This document shows, piece by piece, positions 27,046 through 34,104 of a stretch of DNA of 64,000 nt (within the stretch, counting starts at the first letter, position 1; every line of letters begins with the position of its first letter). A program made the translations under genes and the position numbers. The stretch covers positions 1-64,000 of the forward strand of contig JAODAV010000011.1 in NCBI GenBank assembly GCA_025463605.1. The letters run 5' to 3'. The stretch is from Rhodoglobus sp. (lineage in GTDB: Bacteria; Actinomycetota; Actinomycetes; Actinomycetales; Microbacteriaceae). A model generated the notes under the pieces. It did not search any database. It had not been told where the DNA came from and saw only the letters and a list, made by a program, of their open reading frames with translations.

Positions 27046-28833
27046 TCAGCTGTTAAGAAGACGCGTGAACGTGTCGGCCATCGAGGCCGGGATAACACCC
27101 AGCCGGTTCCCCCAGATCCTTTTGATCACAGCATCCATGAGCAGATTGTCATCTCTATGCGCCTTCAGACTCGGAAAGGCAGCCCGCACTCGGGGCGCCA
27201 ATTCGTGTCCCTTTGTGTTGAGCCAGAACGCTGGAAGTTCGAGATCGAAGCCTCCGACATATCGAACTGCAACTGGCGTCGAATCATCGTTCGTCGTCGC
27301 GACCGCGGCCGTCACTAAATCCGAAAGCGCCTGGCCACTGACGACGGGATGAAAATTCACATAGTCCACCGGATGCATCGCGGCCGCAATGGCCGCATGG
27401 GGTTCGGACAAGAGCAGCAGGCCAACCGATAGAGGGTCTAGAACGAAGTTCTCCGCCGTGTATCTCTCGGGGTTGTAGACCACGCTGCTATGTGGCTCGG
27501 CAGTGAGGTCATCTCGATCGATCAACCCCCAAACGTACGCGTTGCCGTTGTCTCGCAAGCGAGTGACTAGATCGATGACGGGGACAGAGCCCCCGGTCGT
27601 GACTCCCCCTCCAGCCGCCATGAATACTAGGGATCGTTCGGAATCAAGCGTTCCCTGTAGCAGCGTCTCTATGGCGGTGTAGCGACGCTCATCATGCGGA
27701 CTCTCGACCACCACAACACGGCGATTCTCAGCCCTCACCGAAACCGTGGGAACGCCAATCAGCAAGTGCGACAGGGCTGCATCTTTCGACTGGGCTGCTT
27801 GTAGACGCGGATCGCGACTCTTATACATGACGTACAGCGATTCTTCGGGTGCGAGCGCGACGGTCGTCGGTGAATGTGTCGTCAGGATCACTCCGACTCC
27901 AAGATCACGCACGAAGTTCTCTAGAAGCAGCGTGATCAGACTGCGAATCATCGACGGGTGGAGGGCCGCATCCGGTTCGTCCAACAGCACCAGTCGCGGC
28001 ATCTTCATCAGTCCACGACGATTCGTCACTGAGTACAAGGACATGGCAATGCTGAGCAGTGCACGCTCACCTGTGGACAGCATCGAGACGATAAGTTGCA
28101 CACTTGTAATCGGGTCGAGGAGTACCGGCGGCCCCACCATGGGCAGGGCAGACAGCACCGGAGGTTGGAATCGATATCGAAGGCCCACCGCCTCTAGCGC
28201 TGAGTTGAACATCTCCCACGGCGGTCTGCCGAATTCCGCCACGAACTCCTCTGGAGCTAGTGCGGAGTAGGGTTGGCCCTCTGCCGCGAGCATCCGGTTG
28301 ACGCTGTTGCTCATGAGCATCTGGTTATACCGGCTGAAAACGTCGCCGACCCGGACTGCAAACGGGTCTAACCCACCGAAGTCCGCAGGCGTGTGGGCTG
28401 CGAAATCATCGTGAGTCCAATCGGCCAGGGGCGTGGACGTACGTCCTTCGAGCGCGTCGATGCCTTCTGGGGTGAGCCCGCTTTGCTGGAGCAAATTATG
28501 GACGGCGTTGCGGGCACCCTCAGGCGTGTCGTAGCCGGGTTGCATCCTGATTTGATCAAACTGGCGAACTGCCGCCTCAAGACGAGCTACTTGAGCATCC
28601 CGAGACTCCTCGCCGCCTTGGAACTCCATCGGAGCTCCGAGCTGTTCTGTTGTCAGGTAGCGCATGTCTTCAGGCGAGCCGCCGAAGGAGTGGTGGATCG
28701 ACTGGTTGGCTATCGCCTCCAGTAGATGGGACTTTCCTGCACCATTCTCCCCGGTGATTACCACGAAATCGGGGAGGGTGATCGACGAGAACATGCCGAC
28801 CGACTTATGTCCGCGCTGCGGGTGAAGTTCCAA
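27046..28833 (-). CDS. OLD-like AAA ATPase with C-terminal Toprim domain (candidate defence nuclease)
   Basis: The 595-aa protein is an ABC/SMC-type ATPase: Walker A TGENGAGKSHLL, a long helical insert, signature LSTGERALLSIAMSLY, Walker B RLVLLDEPDAALHPS, and the switch His in VILTTHSPTTVAL. A Toprim-type domain follows (VVVVESPHDERRY with Glu, WGLIDRDD with the Asp pair), then a helical tail. ATPase plus Toprim in one chain is the OLD architecture, used by many anti-phage nucleases. I prefer TTG 28833 as start (GGGAG 7 nt upstream); TTG 28869 is also in frame. It ends convergent to the ApeA-like gene. Nuclease activity is inferred, not shown. Confidence 0.72.
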   Translation of the reverse strand: MELHPQRGHKSVGMFSSITLPDFVVITGENGAGKSHLLEAIANQSIHHSFGGSPEDMRYLTTEQLGAPMEFQGGEESRDAQVARLEAAVRQFDQIRMQPGYDTPEGARNAVHNLLQQSGLTPEGIDALEGRTSTPLADWTHDDFAAHTPADFGGLDPFAVRVGDVFSRYNQMLMSNSVNRMLAAEGQPYSALAPEEFVAEFGRPPWEMFNSALEAVGLRYRFQPPVLSALPMVGPPVLLDPITSVQLIVSMLSTGERALLSIAMSLYSVTNRRGLMKMPRLVLLDEPDAALHPSMIRSLITLLLENFVRDLGVGVILTTHSPTTVALAPEESLYVMYKSRDPRLQAAQSKDAALSHLLIGVPTVSVRAENRRVVVVESPHDERRYTAIETLLQGTLDSERSLVFMAAGGGVTTGGSVPVIDLVTRLRDNGNAYVWGLIDRDDLTAEPHSSVVYNPERYTAENFVLDPLSVGLLLLSEPHAAIAAAMHPVDYVNFHPVVSGQALSDLVTAAVATTNDDSTPVAVRYVGGFDLELPAFWLNTKGHELAPRVRAAFPSLKAHRDDNLLMDAVIKRIWGNRLGVIPASMADTFTRLLNS

Positions 28834-28904
28834 CCTTTTGCTCCCGTCTTCGACACGCCGATGCCGCAATCATGACAGCACCTCACGACGGTGACGAATA
28901 CGTG

Positions 28905-28922
28905 TTGCACGGAGGTTGCACG
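28905..28922 (+). repeat. Paired TTGCACG repeats, possible right integrase arm sites
   Basis: TTGCACG occurs at 28905-28911 and 28916-28922, 11 bp apart, same orientation as the pair at the left end. It lies inside the right attachment repeat, upstream of the OLD-like gene start. Confidence 0.5.
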
Positions 28923-28940
28923 GAAGAGTGTGGGCAAAGA

Positions 28941-28966
28941 AAAAACCCCGGCTGACCGGGGTTTTT
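28941..28966 (-). terminator. Terminator of tRNA-Val(GAC)
   Basis: An 11-bp stem AAAAACCCCGG / CCGGGGTTTTT with loop CTGA lies 4 bp past the 3' end of the leftward tRNA-Val gene. Both arms are A/T-ended, so it could stop transcription from either side. Confidence 0.8.
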
Positions 28967-28969
28967 CTT

Positions 28970-28994
28970 GTGGGCGGTACTGGGATCGAACCAG
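28970..28994. repeat. Right attachment-site repeat (25 bp) within tRNA-Val
   Basis: This is the second copy of the 25-bp direct repeat at 24969-24993. Here it is part of the intact tRNA-Val(GAC) gene, so integration restored the tRNA. Confidence 0.88.
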
Positions 28995-29042
28995 CGACCT
29001 CTTCCGTGTCAGGGAAGCGCGCTACCGCTGCGCCAACCGCCC
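28971..29042 (-). tRNA. tRNA-Val (anticodon GAC)
   Basis: The 72-nt cloverleaf begins GGGCGGTTGGCGCAGCGGTA. Acceptor GGGCGGT pairs with ACCGCCC, discriminator A; the anticodon stem CTTCC/GGAAG encloses CTGACAC, anticodon GAC. CCA is not encoded. It is the integration target of the adjacent islet. Confidence 0.96.
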
Positions 29043-29073
29043 AGGCCTTTCAACAACCGTGGATTTGCATCCG

Positions 29074-29144
29074 AGGTGGAGACGGGATTTGAACCCGCGT
29101 GTACGGCTTTGCAGGCCGCTGCCTCGCCTCTCGGCCACTCCACC
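29074..29144 (-). tRNA. tRNA-Cys (anticodon GCA)
   Basis: The 71-nt cloverleaf begins GGTGGAGTGGCCGAGAGGCG. Acceptor GGTGGAG/CTCCACC, discriminator T; anticodon loop CTGCAAA gives GCA. It is the second member of the leftward Gly-Cys-Val cluster. Confidence 0.96.
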
Positions 29145-29199
29145 GTGCGTGCTCGGCGCCAGTGAGCCTAAGAAGGCGGGCACTGACACTTCCCACTCG

Positions 29200-29271
29200 A
29201 GCGGATGACGAGATTCGAACTCGCGACCCTCACCTTGGCAAGGTGATGCGCTACCACTGCGCCACATCCGC
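29200..29271 (-). tRNA. tRNA-Gly (anticodon GCC)
   Basis: The 72-nt cloverleaf begins GCGGATGTGGCGCAGTGGTA. The acceptor pairs as GCGGATG with CATCCGC, discriminator T; anticodon loop TTGCCAA gives GCC. It is the first gene of the leftward tRNA cluster. Confidence 0.96.
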
Positions 29272-29373
29272 ATTCGCTCGCATTGCTGCGTGCTAGTCGA
29301 CTGTATCCGATCGAACTGGTGAGAGCCAATCCTGTTACTGGCGGGTCGCGAGCTATGGCAGGATTGTCGACGC

Positions 29374-29446
29374 GGGCGATTGGCGCAGTTGGTAGCGCGC
29401 TTCCTTCACACGGAAGAGGTCATCGGTTCGAGTCCGGTATCGCCCA
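29374..29446 (+). tRNA. tRNA-Val (anticodon CAC)
   Basis: The 73-nt cloverleaf begins GGGCGATTGGCGCAGTTGGT. Acceptor GGGCGAT/ATCGCCC, discriminator A; anticodon loop TTCACAC gives CAC. It is divergent from the other three tRNAs and 25 bp ahead of the EI24 gene. Confidence 0.96.
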
Positions 29447-29471
29447 CAATCCCTCCCGCTAGTCTGGCTTC

Positions 29472-30326
29472 GTGGCCAGTCTTCCCGGCAAATCCAGACG
29501 CGACGGCAAGCCGGGCACCCTCCGCGAGTTCTTCACGGGCGTAGGCCTGCTCGGGCAGGGCCTGCGAGTGTGGGTCACTGCGCCTCGGCTCATGCTGCTG
29601 GGCGTCATTCCGGCGCTCATCGTCGGCGCGGTGTTCCTCGTCGGTATCATCGCGCTGGGGATCAACCTCGAGGGCGTCGCGACGGCCGTCACGCCGTTCG
29701 CCACGGGATGGGGTGAACCGTTCCGCACGGGCATCCGCGTCATCGCCGGTCTGGCCTTCCTCGCAGTCGCCGTGCTCATCGTGATCTACACCTTCACGAC
29801 GGTCACCCTCATTGTCGGCGACCCCTTCTACGAGAAGATCTGGCGCCACGTCGAATCCCGGTTCGGCACGGTGCCCGAAGCGCCCCATCGTGGCTTCTGG
29901 CGCAGCGTCGGGCGCGATGTCGGCACTGGCCTGAGGATGCTCATCCCCACGATCCTCGCGGGCGTCGCGCTCTTCGTGCTCGGGTTCATCCCCCTGGTCG
30001 GAACGATTCTGGCAGCGACACTCGGGGCATTCGTGGGCGGATGGTTCCTGGCCGTCGAGCTCGCGGGCCCCGGGTTCGATGCGCGCGGGTTGTCCTTGCG
30101 CGAGCGGCGACGAGCACTCCGTGCCCGCCGGGCGATGACGCTCGGCTTCGGCGTCGCCACCTACGTGCTGTTCCTGCTGCCGCTCGGCGCGGTTCTCGTT
30201 ATGCCAGCGGCGGTGGCCGGCGCCACCCTGCTCAGCCGACGGGCGCTCGGTGCGGACTCACAGGTCACTGCGGACAAGCGTCGTGCCGCCGTCGAGCCAG
30301 CGGATCTCGACAGAACGGATCTCTGA
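29472..30326 (+). CDS. EI24-domain membrane protein (CysZ-like)
   Basis: The 284-aa protein has about five TM segments: near 40-62 (LMLLGVIPALIVGAVFLVGI), 85-110, 160-205 and 225-250. The EI24/CysZ pattern is LREFFTGVGLLGQGLRVW at the start and DPFYEKIWRHVESRFG after TM2. CysZ transports sulfate in enterobacteria; actinobacterial members are uncharacterised. It starts at GTG 29472. The 3' end overlaps the convergent anti-sigma gene by about 70 nt, longer than usual. Confidence 0.88.
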   Translation: MASLPGKSRRDGKPGTLREFFTGVGLLGQGLRVWVTAPRLMLLGVIPALIVGAVFLVGIIALGINLEGVATAVTPFATGWGEPFRTGIRVIAGLAFLAVAVLIVIYTFTTVTLIVGDPFYEKIWRHVESRFGTVPEAPHRGFWRSVGRDVGTGLRMLIPTILAGVALFVLGFIPLVGTILAATLGAFVGGWFLAVELAGPGFDARGLSLRERRRALRARRAMTLGFGVATYVLFLLPLGAVLVMPAAVAGATLLSRRALGADSQVTADKRRAAVEPADLDRTDL

Positions 30327-30980
30327 AGTCGGAACGCTCGAGGAGGCGACCAGGCCGGCGGCGCCCTCCCCCGCGGCATCCCAGGTGGCGACGGTCGTCT
30401 CGATGCCCGACTCGTCGATGACCACCATGGCGTAGGTTGCCGGCGTGTCCTCGCTCCATTCCGCGGTGCCGTAGGTGCAGTTCCAGTCGAAGCGGGTACC
30501 CCAGAGCTTCTCGGTCAGCAGCAGGCTGGCCGTCATGACCCCAGGCGTAACCTGGTCCATGGTGAGCGCGTCGGCCTCCGGTTCCGCGGTGGAGGGCCGG
30601 TCAGCGACATCCGTGCCCGGCGTGAGAGCCATGCCGGCGAGGAACCCGCCCGTGGCGAGCAGTGCGGCGATGCCGAGCGCGGCGGCGACCGCGGTCATCC
30701 TGGATCGACTGCGACGACGACGCGCGGATGCCGCGAGCCGGGTCACGAGGTCAGGCTGGTGCGGACCCTCCGGCGGGTCGTGCGCCGGAACGCCCAGAAC
30801 GGCCACGGCCTCGTCCCGCCCGATCTTGCCGAGGATGCCGGGCAGCCCGGCGAGCTCCGCCACCGCCGTGGAGCAGGCGGGGCAGGTCGCGAGGTGCCGC
30901 TCGTAGGCACGGCGGTCCTCCGAGCTGAGCGACCCGAGCACGTACGCGGCATCCCAGTCGCGGTACCGGTCGTCGGTCAC
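30258..30980 (-). CDS. Zinc-finger anti-sigma factor, membrane-anchored
   Basis: The protein has 240 aa. The N-terminal anti-sigma zinc domain has YVLGSLSSEDRRAYERHLA and the HxxxCxxC motif in HLATCPACS (about 29-36). One TM helix (about 95-120, AALGIAALLATGGFLAGMAL) follows a basic stretch. The extracytoplasmic domain includes LWGTRFDWNCTYG and a conserved-looking end, SVEIRWLDGGTTLV. It should hold the sigma factor encoded just upstream at the membrane. The start overlaps the sigma stop by 4 nt. Confidence 0.92.
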   Translation of the reverse strand: MTDDRYRDWDAAYVLGSLSSEDRRAYERHLATCPACSTAVAELAGLPGILGKIGRDEAVAVLGVPAHDPPEGPHQPDLVTRLAASARRRRSRSRMTAVAAALGIAALLATGGFLAGMALTPGTDVADRPSTAEPEADALTMDQVTPGVMTASLLLTEKLWGTRFDWNCTYGTAEWSEDTPATYAMVVIDESGIETTVATWDAAGEGAAGLVASSSVPTSEIRSVEIRWLDGGTTLVRSDL

Positions 30981-31483
30981 TGGGTCACACCCCTCTCCTG
31001 CAGCGAGAGCCTGAGCGCGCGCAGCGCATAGTGGAGGCGGGACTTCACAGTGCCCTCGGGGATGCCCTCCCGACGGGCGATCTCCGCGATCGAATGGCCG
31101 AGGTAATACGCGCTCACGATGACCGTCCTGTGCTCGAGGGACAGCGAGAGGAGCGCGTCGGAGATGAGCCAGGAGTCGAGAACGGCTTCGGTCGCGTCAT
31201 CACTGGCCGACTCGGGAAGCTCAGCGGTCGTGATCTCCCTGGAGAAGCGGGCGCTGCGCCGATCGTCGATGACGAGGTTGCGCGCCACGGTGAAGAGCCA
31301 GGCCCGCGCGGAGTCCTCGCCCTGCTCGAGGATGACCGGGCGCCGCCAGGCGCGCAGAAGCGACTCCTGCACGACGTCTTGCGCGAAGCCGTAGTCGCCG
31401 GTGAGGCGCACGACGTAGCGGAAGAGCGCCGGCCCGTGGGCGTCATGGATGGCGCGGAGCAACTCGTCCTGGTCACCGGACAT
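30977..31483 (-). CDS. ECF RNA polymerase sigma factor
   Basis: The 168-aa protein has region 2 (RYVVRLTGDYGFAQDVVQ, RAWLFTVARNLVIDDRR) and region 4 (LEHRTVIVSAYYLGHSIAEI, GIPEGTVKSRLHYALRALR). There is no C-terminal extension. ATG 31483 has a strong AGGAGGT site at 31488-31494. It is followed by its anti-sigma gene with ATGA-type overlap, and is divergent from a lipoprotein gene that may be its target. Probable autoregulation is discussed with the 31503-31567 boxes. Confidence 0.95.
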   Translation of the reverse strand: MSGDQDELLRAIHDAHGPALFRYVVRLTGDYGFAQDVVQESLLRAWRRPVILEQGEDSARAWLFTVARNLVIDDRRSARFSREITTAELPESASDDATEAVLDSWLISDALLSLSLEHRTVIVSAYYLGHSIAEIARREGIPEGTVKSRLHYALRALRLSLQERGVTQ

Positions 31484-31502
31484 CACCACCTCCTACATCC
31501 AC

Positions 31503-31567
31503 AACGCGATCCGGGGGCGAAAGGTTCAACCCACTGCTCGAACCTGTGGATATTGCCAGTCTTCGTG
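31503..31567. promoter_or_regulatory. Possible ECF-type divergent promoters
   Basis: On the minus strand GAACCT (31527-31522) is followed after 15 nt by CGTT (31506-31503), matching the general ECF pattern GAAC plus 17 or so then CGTT. The resulting transcript would start near 31496 and just include the AGGAGGT ribosome site. On the plus strand a second GAACCT (31540-31545) precedes CGTG at 31564-31567 with an 18-nt gap, a poorer match. The two GAACCT boxes form an inverted repeat. Confidence 0.5.
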
Positions 31568-31654
31568 CCGGAAGTGAACCCGGAAGCCGCCTTCACCGTG
31601 GTCACAGGTAGCGGGGTCCCCCGCCCACCCTCCACCAGCATTCGGAGTTCTCTC

Positions 31655-32164
31655 GTGAAAACCAAGCTCATGCTCACTCTCGCCGGTTCAGCCCTCGCGA
31701 TCGTCGCACTCGCCGGCTGTTCCAGTCCCACCACGCCGCCCGCCGGTGACTCCGGCTCCACCTCGGCGCCCTCCGACGCGCCCGCTACCGGCGTCGACGC
31801 CACGACCGCGACCTCCTCGCTGGGCGAGATCGTCGTCGACGGCCAGGGGATGACCGCCTACTACTACGACAAGGACATCGCCGACTCCGGCTCGAGCGCC
31901 TGCATGGATGCCTGTGCCGCCCTCTGGCCCGCCATCGAGTCGTCCTCGGAGACCCCGAAGATCGAGGGCATCACGGGTGAGGTCGCGACGATCACCGGCG
32001 TGGACGGCGGCAACCAGATCACCATCAACGGCCGACCGATCTACACCTACGCGCAAGACGCCGCGCCCGGCGACGTGAACGGCCAGGGCTTTGGCGGTGT
32101 CTGGTGGGTCATCTCCCCCTCCGGCGAGGAGGTCGAGGCTCCGGCAACTGGCACCGGCTACTGA
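31655..32164 (+). CDS. Secreted-repeat lipoprotein (COG4315-like)
   Basis: The 169-aa protein has a lipoprotein signal with lipobox LAGC (Cys near 22), then a Ser/Thr/Pro-rich linker. The mature part has two copies of the short repeat seen in COG4315 proteins: MTAYYYDKDIADSGSSACMD with CMDACAALWPAI, and ITINGRPIYTYAQDAAPGDV with FGGVWWVISP. The function is unknown, possibly redox or surface related. Start GTG 31655 has GGAG 7 nt upstream. Pairing with an ECF sigma/anti-sigma unit is common for this family. Confidence 0.9.
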   Translation: MKTKLMLTLAGSALAIVALAGCSSPTTPPAGDSGSTSAPSDAPATGVDATTATSSLGEIVVDGQGMTAYYYDKDIADSGSSACMDACAALWPAIESSSETPKIEGITGEVATITGVDGGNQITINGRPIYTYAQDAAPGDVNGQGFGGVWWVISPSGEEVEAPATGTGY

Positions 32165-32205
32165 CGAGACCGGGGTGCCGCGGCGCGACGCGGCACCCAC
32201 CCGGC

Positions 32206-32934
32206 TCAACGGGGCTTTCCGAAGCGCGTCGTGACGCCGTCGCTGTAGAGCACGGAGTCGGGCATCCGGTCGGTCAGGCCCGGGAATCCGGCCAAGGCGA
32301 CGAGCGAATCGTCGAGGTGAACGAGCTGGGCGGCGCGCAGCGGCCAGGGCTCGTGGTGGTTGGGCAGGAGCACTGTGCGGCCGAACCTCGTGGTGAACAG
32401 CGCCCAGCGTGCCGAGAGGAAGTGCGCCGTCGAGTCGCCCGCGATCAGGGCACCCGGTCGCACGGTGAGCACGGATGCACCGGCGCCCACGTGTCGGCGG
32501 GCGCGGTAGGTCGCCTCTCCCCCGGTCTCCACGAGGCTCGTGCTCGACCAGAAGTATGGGAGCGAGAAGACGGCCCGCGCAGCGAGTACCGCGGCGAGAC
32601 GGGATGCCTCGAGCGAGACGAACACGACGCCGCGCCTGCCGCGCTCATCGACGCCGTAGAGCCGCACGTTGACCTCCGCGAAATCGCCGAAGTACGGCAC
32701 CGGCGGACTGCCGAGCATCGTCGCGCGGTCGAGTTGGAACGCGATCAGTCCGACCCAGCTCGATCCGTCGTGCTCGTCCGGAGTGACCCCAGCGGGAAGC
32801 AGAGGCGCGACGCTCGACGAGTCGACCCTCCAGTGCAGGAACGCCACGCGCGACCACCGCTGGCTCGCAACCGATCGCCCGTCGAGTTGGGGAGCGACAG
32901 GCGTGATCGGCTCGATCGGCTCGATCGGCGTCAC
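32206..32934 (-). CDS. DUF2071 (YqjF-like) protein
   Basis: The protein has 242 aa: RWSRVAFLHWRVDSSSVAPL, LLPAGVTPDEHDGSSWVGLI, FAEVNVRLYGVDERGRRGVVF, SLPYFWSSTSLV, and the end region HHEPWPLRAAQLVHLDDSLV. This matches DUF2071, an acetoacetate-decarboxylase-like fold of unknown activity. The frame is open far upstream, but that part is a shadow of the Amt-like gene. GTG 32934 overlaps that gene's stop (GTGA), so it is translationally coupled to it. Confidence 0.88.
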   Translation of the reverse strand: MTPIEPIEPITPVAPQLDGRSVASQRWSRVAFLHWRVDSSSVAPLLPAGVTPDEHDGSSWVGLIAFQLDRATMLGSPPVPYFGDFAEVNVRLYGVDERGRRGVVFVSLEASRLAAVLAARAVFSLPYFWSSTSLVETGGEATYRARRHVGAGASVLTVRPGALIAGDSTAHFLSARWALFTTRFGRTVLLPNHHEPWPLRAAQLVHLDDSLVALAGFPGLTDRMPDSVLYSDGVTTRFGKPR

Positions 32935-34001
32935 GATGTCTGCGGCGCGCTCGCAGCGGGGGCGCGTACCGGGAAGCGCTTGAGCACCCACCAGAGCACG
33001 AACGAGACGAGAGTCGAGTACGCCGCCACGAGCACCGTACCGAGCACCTGGTTGGCGATGAGCGAGAGCTGTCCCGTGAAAAGAAAACCCATGTTGCTCG
33101 CGAGAAGGCCCAGCACGCCGATGCCCACGCCACCCGCGATGAGGTGCGAGCCCACGATGAACCACTGCTGCCGGCGGGTCGCCCCCACACGGCGGAGGGT
33201 GAAGATGCACGCAGCAGCCCCGGCGAGGATGCCCGCCGCCGCCGCCGAGACGGGCGTGAACAGCGGCGCTCCCGCGGTGACGGAGACCAGCCCGCTCACG
33301 AGGCCCGCGGCAACCGCCGTGAGCGTCGTCGACTGGTGACGGATGCGCTGCACCGCTAGCCATCCCGCGGCACCGCCGAGAGCGCCGACGACGCCGTTGA
33401 GCAGGATGCTCGGGGTCACGTCATCGACCGCCAGCTCCGCCGCCGCCAACCAGGTCAGCCATCCGGCACACAGGACCACAACCGCAATGACTCCCGTCGT
33501 GCGGCCGATCGTGGCGGTGCGCAGTCGCGGAGCACGAGACCCGGTCGCCAGAAGCACCCCGAGCGCAGCGGCGCCGGAAGCCACGTTCATGGCGAGGGAG
33601 CCGCCGTGGTCGACGGGTTCGATGCCGAGCAGTCCGGTCGATGCGAAAGGGGCGAACGACATGATCGCGGTCGGCACGAATACGAGGGCGCTCCACGCGA
33701 GCGCGAATGCGATCGCCACCGCCACGCCGCCCCCGCCGGCCCGCACGGCGATGGTCGCGAGGTAGGCGGCGACTCCGGCCACTGCGGCGATGGGGAAGAA
33801 CAGGTCGCCGACGACGCTGGGGGCGACCACGGGTGCGAGCACAGCCCAGCACAGGGTGCCCGCGGCAGCACACGCGAGGGACACGAGAACAGATCGTGCC
33901 CACGGGGCGGCGGGGAGCATCCTCGCGTCGACGACGGCAAGGCAGACCAGCACGACGACAATCGCGGCGACGGCTGCCGCGATCACGGTCCAGTTCTCCA
34001 T
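32931..34001 (-). CDS. Divergent Amt/Rh-family membrane protein, probably not a normal ammonium channel
   Basis: The 356-aa protein has about ten TM helices and is a shortened relative of the adjacent amt product. Alignment by eye places DHGGSLAMNVASGAAAL on the Amt segment GGTAVHINAGAAAL, so the first pore histidine is replaced (Met/Asn region). The second histidine seems kept in VGSHLIAGGVG (Amt: GIHLVGGL). The Amt motif WFGWFGFNAGS is also degenerate here (WLTWLAAAE). It may sense or bind rather than transport. ATG 34001 is used; a G-rich ribosome site precedes it. It lies downstream of amt behind a hairpin. Confidence 0.75.
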   Translation of the reverse strand: MENWTVIAAAVAAIVVVLVCLAVVDARMLPAAPWARSVLVSLACAAAGTLCWAVLAPVVAPSVVGDLFFPIAAVAGVAAYLATIAVRAGGGGVAVAIAFALAWSALVFVPTAIMSFAPFASTGLLGIEPVDHGGSLAMNVASGAAALGVLLATGSRAPRLRTATIGRTTGVIAVVVLCAGWLTWLAAAELAVDDVTPSILLNGVVGALGGAAGWLAVQRIRHQSTTLTAVAAGLVSGLVSVTAGAPLFTPVSAAAAGILAGAAACIFTLRRVGATRRQQWFIVGSHLIAGGVGIGVLGLLASNMGFLFTGQLSLIANQVLGTVLVAAYSTLVSFVLWWVLKRFPVRAPAASAPQTS

Positions 34002-34028
34002 CCCATAGCCCCCTTCATGGCAACAGTA

Positions 34029-34058
34029 AGGGGTGCCGCTCTCGCGAGCGGCACCCCT
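34029..34058 (-). terminator. Strong hairpin between amt and its paralogue
   Basis: A perfect 13-bp stem AGGGGTGCCGCTC (34029-34041) pairs with 34046-34058 around loop TCGC. The T tract is poor, so it may be a partial terminator or an RNA-stabilising element within one transcript. Confidence 0.65.
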
Positions 34059-34090
34059 GTGCTGTGTGTCTGCTGTGCTGCGTGTCTGCG
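34059..34090. repeat. 16-bp imperfect tandem repeat
   Basis: GTGCTGTGTGTCTGCT (34059-34074) is followed directly by GTGCTGCGTGTCTGCG (34075-34090), differing at two positions. It lies between the amt stop and the hairpin. Confidence 0.6.
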
Positions 34091-34104
34091 CTGGGTGCCC
34101 TGGG

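Larger units (their letters stand above)
24969..28994. mobile_element. tRNA-Val-integrated islet carrying a candidate defence pair
   Basis: The element is bounded by a perfect 25-bp direct repeat equal to the 3' end of tRNA-Val(GAC) plus one base. The intact tRNA stands at the right end and a bare fragment at the left end, the usual footprint of a tyrosine-integrase element. Inside are an integrase N-terminal remnant, an 80-codon unknown ORF, an ApeA-like gene and an OLD-like ATPase/Toprim gene. Codon use inside is visibly less G+C-biased than in the core genes on either side. No intact integrase, excisionase or transfer genes remain, so it appears fixed. Boundaries are well supported; the defence role is inference. 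Confidence 0.8.
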
